Shown here: piece by piece, positions 5,623 to 8,317 of the stretch
Layout: each line of letters opens with the position of its first letter
How positions within the stretch are numbered: the first letter of the stretch is position 1
Source of the DNA: Bacillota bacterium
GTDB taxonomy: Bacteria; Bacillota; Clostridia; Acetivibrionales; DSM-1351
DNA length: 8,317 nt
Direction: 5' to 3'
NCBI GenBank assembly: GCA_023431385.1
Contig: JAEYWA010000194.1
Span: forward strand, 1-8,317
Notes under the pieces: generated by a model
What the model saw: only the letters and a program-made list of their open reading frames with translations
Databases searched by the model: none
What the model was told of the DNA's origin: nothing
Position numbers and translations under genes: made by a program

Positions 5623-7480
5623 GGGTTCTTTCATCAAAAATTACAGCATTATTATTGGCTAAGGATAGCTCTTCAAGATCGTGGTAAGGCGGTCCTAACG
5701 GAGTACCCGCGGTAATCACCATATCTGCGTCATTTGGAAGACCAAGCCAGGAGTTTTCACTTATTTGTGCTCTTCCCCCGTCAATTGAAATACCGTACCT
5801 CGTATCTGATATATTGTTTGCTGTTATCGAACCCCGGGAGTATTCCAAAAGGTGTAATCCGGTGTCCAATGAATTAATTCTGTTGTTTTCAATGACATAG
5901 TTATCGGCTCCCTCCTCAACTGTTGTTATCCCAGCCAGAAGGTGAGGTGAAACTGTCTTTCCGGGACCTGAAAGGTTACAGTTTACTATTGCGGCATCGG
6001 TTGACATGATTCTGACAAGCTCAGAAGGATGCCGTACTGCGCTTACTATTGATATTCCGTTCAGACGTACAGCCGGTGCACTGATAATTATTGGAGTTGA
6101 GTCGGTTTCAGGGGAAATATACGGATTTTCTTCTCCCAACAAGGTAACTCCTGCCTTTGTAATATTTATTGTGCTAACGGTAAAGGCTCCTCTGAGATGA
6201 ACCGTTCCTCCTGGCTCAACTGCTGCCAGTGCTACTTCTATAGTTCCCAGTGGATGCCGTTGGTTTCCTACTCCATCTACAGCTCCCGAAAGGGCGTATA
6301 TATTTGTAAAGTCTACAGAATACTCAACGGCGTAATTAAGTACAGTCTGTATATCTGATGCATTGGCATAACCTGCTGCCGGGCGCTGTGTTATTAATTC
6401 TGAAAGCACCTGTGCCTGCCGAGTGCCGGAAATGGTATCAAACTCAGAAAGATTTAAGCTTAGAGCCGCATCGGTAACTGCTGCTCTCATTTCGGTTTCT
6501 GTTTCAGCCTGATTGGCAGCGGTCAAAGGAAGAAAAGGTTTTTCAGCTGCTCCTACCTTCAAAATAAGAAGAGAGGCTGTCACATTGATTTCAGTTCCAC
6601 TTAACCTGTAGCTTAATATTATAGGCTCAAGGCTGTTATGGTTCCGTACTGTTAGAATATCACCTGCTTGGGCACTTATAACAGCCATTCCTGAATTTGA
6701 GGAAGAAGCAGGTAACCCGGTTGAATAGATTGAGCCCGGAACCAAATTGTTATTCAGAAATAGAGCAAACTGACTTGGCCGCTGACCATTTACACTGAAC
6801 CAAACAGCATAAGTGCCTGTCTCATCTAATGAAACAGTATCACTTCCTGCCGTATGAGACACTCCCTGCATAATCCCGTTATTACTAAAGGGTACGCTGC
6901 TCTCGGGAGTAATGCTTTGACTTCCGGTATTATAGACATATCCGTAGGCTTTGGTGACTTCAGGTGCTATGACGGTGTAATTTAGTATTAGCTTAGGGAA
7001 ATAAGGTTCCCATATAATTTTATCACTTCCAAATTGAATAAGTGTATTACCATCTGAATTTGTCAAAGCAAGGCCGTTATTTACATATATCCCTCCCAGC
7101 CAGTCATTTACAAGCTGAGTTACGTCTATCTGTATGCTTTTGTACAAGTCCTCCGATGTAATATCAACCTGTGATGAAGTGGCTTCAGTAGTAGGAAATG
7201 TATCATATGTCACATAGGAGGCGTCAAAGGATTCAGTTACCCTGTTTACAGCAATTGTATCAGCGCCAAGTCCAGACTTTGAGATTACAGCCAGTTGTAG
7301 ATATGCACTATCTACTGAATTTGCAGCTATAGTTGTAAAATCAAACTTAAGTAAGCTTATACAGTTTTCAAAAATTTCATCAGTGCCTGCATAAAGCAGG
7401 GGATGATATGAGAAGTTATCGTTAGGTTGAGCTGAGGACACAAAAGTATTCTGAGAAACAGTTAAAACAACGGGAGGCAT
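5618..7480 (-). CDS. Three-module candidate spore-surface protein: DNRLRE-like, BclA-C-like and beta-helix domains
   Basis: This 620-residue protein has no close namesake I recognise, but three regions can be told apart. Residues about 1-170 resemble DNRLRE/CBM96-type beta-sandwich domains (LLKFDF, the TYDTFPT stretch, IDVTQLVNDWL, NNGLALTN, PKLILNY). Residues about 176-308 resemble the BclA C-terminal TNF/C1q-like jelly roll of exosporium glycoproteins (AYGYVYN, HTAGSDTVSLDETGTYAVWF, PSQFALFLNNNLVPGSIY, AGDILTVRN, VTASLLILKVG). A helical linker (about 318-400) leads to a right-handed beta-helix (about 410-615), with the typical opening TIEVALAAVEPGGTVHL and repeated N-rich rungs such as NYVIENNRINS and GSITANNISD. 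No signal peptide, LPXTG or transmembrane segment is present, which fits spore coat or exosporium proteins made in the mother cell. There is no collagen-like Gly-X-Y tract. The ribosome binding site AAAGAGGG (7490-7497) is 9 nt before the ATG. The exact role (adhesion, surface layer or polysaccharide binding) is unknown. Confidence 0.85.
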   Translation of the reverse strand: MPPVVLTVSQNTFVSSAQPNDNFSYHPLLYAGTDEIFENCISLLKFDFTTIAANSVDSAYLQLAVISKSGLGADTIAVNRVTESFDASYVTYDTFPTTEATSSQVDITSEDLYKSIQIDVTQLVNDWLGGIYVNNGLALTNSDGNTLIQFGSDKIIWEPYFPKLILNYTVIAPEVTKAYGYVYNTGSQSITPESSVPFSNNGIMQGVSHTAGSDTVSLDETGTYAVWFSVNGQRPSQFALFLNNNLVPGSIYSTGLPASSSNSGMAVISAQAGDILTVRNHNSLEPIILSYRLSGTEINVTASLLILKVGAAEKPFLPLTAANQAETETEMRAAVTDAALSLNLSEFDTISGTRQAQVLSELITQRPAAGYANASDIQTVLNYAVEYSVDFTNIYALSGAVDGVGNQRHPLGTIEVALAAVEPGGTVHLRGAFTVSTINITKAGVTLLGEENPYISPETDSTPIIISAPAVRLNGISIVSAVRHPSELVRIMSTDAAIVNCNLSGPGKTVSPHLLAGITTVEEGADNYVIENNRINSLDTGLHLLEYSRGSITANNISDTRYGISIDGGRAQISENSWLGLPNDADMVITAGTPLGPPYHDLEELSLANNNAVIFDERTQ

Positions 7481-7762
7481 TAATATATTCCCTCTTTCAT
7501 TATAAAATATATTTATAAAGATAATTCTCTACTTTACATAATATTTGCATTAATAATGGAGTGTTACAATAATCAGGAAAGTGATACTGTTTTTTTCTAT
7601 TGATATGAAAAAATACTGGGCCCCATAGTGAAGTATTTATTATAAATTAACCAAATGGATTTCTTAATAATATGCTTATTTTACAATTGGGGAATAAGAA
7701 AGTTATAGTTAAAGCAAAATAACTATAGCTTATTAAATATTGTTTGTATTGAGGTTATTCAT
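7481..7762. other. AT-rich divergent intergenic region with palindromes
   Basis: This 282-bp gap holds the upstream regions of two divergent genes and no credible coding sequence. Near the minus-strand gene is an AT-only palindrome with 7-bp arms (TTATAAA 7500-7506, TTTATAA 7512-7518). In the middle, AAATACT (7611-7617) pairs with AGTATTT (7632-7638) around a loop containing GGGCCC. Nearer the plus-strand gene, CTTATT occurs at 7675-7680 and 7729-7734, and both copies can pair with AATAAG at 7693-7698. I could not place a convincing sigma-A promoter in either direction. A weak sigma-G-like pair is GAATA (7692-7696) with CAAAATA (7715-7721). Confidence 0.5.
7700..7731 (+). repeat. 12-bp-stem hairpin upstream of the DUF4363 gene
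   Basis: AAGTTATAGTTA (7700-7711) and TAACTATAGCTT (7720-7731) form a 12-bp stem with one G-U pair and an AAGCAAAA loop, ending 31 nt before the ATG at 7763. No T-run follows. It may be an operator or a leader hairpin for the DUF4363/DUF421 pair. Confidence 0.6.
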
Positions 7763-8134
7763 ATGTTCGGAAAATTTGATTTAAGGTATAAACTTGCTAT
7801 CGTTTGGATTGCAGGTTTTTTAATACTATGGTTGTTTTTTTACAGCACTTTCCAAGCTAATAGTCTAAAGTATGATTTGGACCACATAATCAAAGGAATA
7901 GAGGATACCGACTGGGAGCAGGCTGATAAGTTTACTACTAATTTTTCGAATAAATATTATGGCAAGAAATACATTTATCAAATTAATAATTCTACAGAGA
8001 TGTTTGCTACCTTTGAGTATTCGGTAAGACAGTTGAAGCTGGCTGTAAGGAACAGACAGGAAAGTGCACTGGAATATGCAGGGCTTCTAAGAGAAGGCAT
8101 TAACTATGTTGCTGAGCCTTTTACAGGGCCGTAA
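7763..8134 (+). CDS. DUF4363-like membrane-anchored protein
   Basis: This 123-residue protein has one N-terminal membrane segment (about residues 10-30, KLAIVWIAGFLILWLFFYS) after a short basic start, then a soluble, mostly helical part predicted outside the cytoplasm. The helical part has the DUF4363 pattern: LxxxLDHIIKGIEDTDWEQADK, followed by E-rich and hydrophobic heptad-like helices. The family has no settled biochemical function. The gene starts 8 nt after a GAGG ribosome binding site (7751-7754) and is followed 58 bp later by a DUF421-type gene. That pairing recurs in clostridia as far as I recall, so the two products probably act together at the membrane. The assignment rests on pattern and context. 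Confidence 0.75.
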   Translation: MFGKFDLRYKLAIVWIAGFLILWLFFYSTFQANSLKYDLDHIIKGIEDTDWEQADKFTTNFSNKYYGKKYIYQINNSTEMFATFEYSVRQLKLAVRNRQESALEYAGLLREGINYVAEPFTGP

Positions 8135-8192
8135 AATAGTACATCGTCAGCTTGTGACTTTGTCCATGAAAATAATTAAATGGAGACCAGCC

Positions 8193-8317
8193 ATGAATAC
8201 TTTACTTAGTTATAGCATAAGGGTAATTATAGTATATTTCTTCACATATCTTGCAACCAGAATTCTTACTAAAAAGGCAATAGCTGAGATGACTGCTTAT
8301 GAGATGGCTGGTCTGAT
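8193..8317 (+). CDS. DUF421/YetF-type membrane protein, N-terminal part only
   Basis: Only the first 41 codons lie inside the window. They encode MNTLLSYSIRVIIVYFFTYL, then ATRILTKKAIAEMTAYEMAGL, which matches the start of DUF421 (YetF-like) membrane proteins: a first transmembrane helix followed by a R.(M/L)xKK.I.EM..YE motif. GGAGA (8182-8186) is a good ribosome binding site 6 nt before the ATG. An in-frame ATG at 8166 would add 9 residues but has no ribosome binding site. YetF-type proteins in spore formers include the spore-membrane 2Duf proteins, but many others are of unknown function. The gene is co-oriented with the DUF4363 gene and is probably in one operon with it. Confidence 0.8.
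   Translation, partial: MNTLLSYSIRVIIVYFFTYLATRILTKKAIAEMTAYEMAGL

Noticed and set aside
7611..7638. Hairpin with GGGCCC in the loop and a T-run on the minus strand, as a possible terminator
   Set aside because: The stem is only 7 bp and AT-rich, and there is no minus-strand gene immediately before it to terminate.
8166..8192. Upstream in-frame ATG for the DUF421-type gene
   Set aside because: It has no Shine-Dalgarno sequence, while the ATG at 8193 has GGAGA at proper spacing and gives the family-like N-terminus.

Overview
The window looks like chromosomal DNA of a spore-forming, anaerobic, low-to-mid GC Firmicute, probably a member of the Clostridia and possibly a Ruminiclostridium-like cellulolytic species. 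The evidence is an [FeFe] hydrogenase, a LysM/GH18 spore-cortex-hydrolase-like enzyme, a protein with a BclA-C-like spore-surface domain, a DUF4363/DUF421 gene pair of clostridial type, strong AGGAGG-like ribosome binding sites and AT-rich intergenic DNA. The genus is a guess; the class is fairly secure.

Layout. Positions 1-469 (minus strand, running off the left edge) hold an IS110-family transposase that appears to have lost two internal segments in frame, including most of its acidic catalytic residues. Next to it, about 470-660 is a non-coding stretch with a 9-bp inverted repeat and smaller hairpins, where IS110 elements carry their guide (bridge) RNA. Then come four plus-strand units: a stand-alone [FeFe] hydrogenase with variant H-cluster motifs (738-1985), preceded by a 29-nt hairpin lying between a strong Shine-Dalgarno sequence and the start codon; a LysM-LysM-GH18 SleL/YaaH-like protein (2119-3399, probable TTG start); and a long-form biosynthetic arginine decarboxylase, SpeA (3605-5524), which has its own recognisable sigma-A promoter and a roughly 140-nt leader with three hairpins. 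A bidirectional-looking terminator (5591-5617) separates speA from a convergent minus-strand gene (5618-7480). That gene encodes a three-module protein: a DNRLRE-like domain, a BclA-C/TNF-like domain and a right-handed beta-helix. A 282-bp palindrome-rich, AT-rich divergent intergenic region follows. The last two genes are a plus-strand pair: a DUF4363 membrane-anchored protein (7763-8134) and the start of a DUF421/YetF-type membrane protein (8193-8317, cut by the window end).

How the genes fit together. No pathway operon is visible; most genes look like single transcription units. The common thread on the right three quarters is spore biology: SleL-like cortex enzyme, BclA-C-type surface protein and a YetF-type pair. 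This is an inference from domain families. The hydrogenase (H2 metabolism or redox sensing) and SpeA (agmatine for polyamine synthesis) are metabolic genes without partner genes in view. I see no tRNA, rRNA, CRISPR array, phage genes or defence system. The most unusual items are the twice-deleted IS110 element with its candidate guide-RNA region, the hairpin between Shine-Dalgarno and start codon of the hydrogenase, the structured speA leader, and the three-module candidate spore-surface protein.
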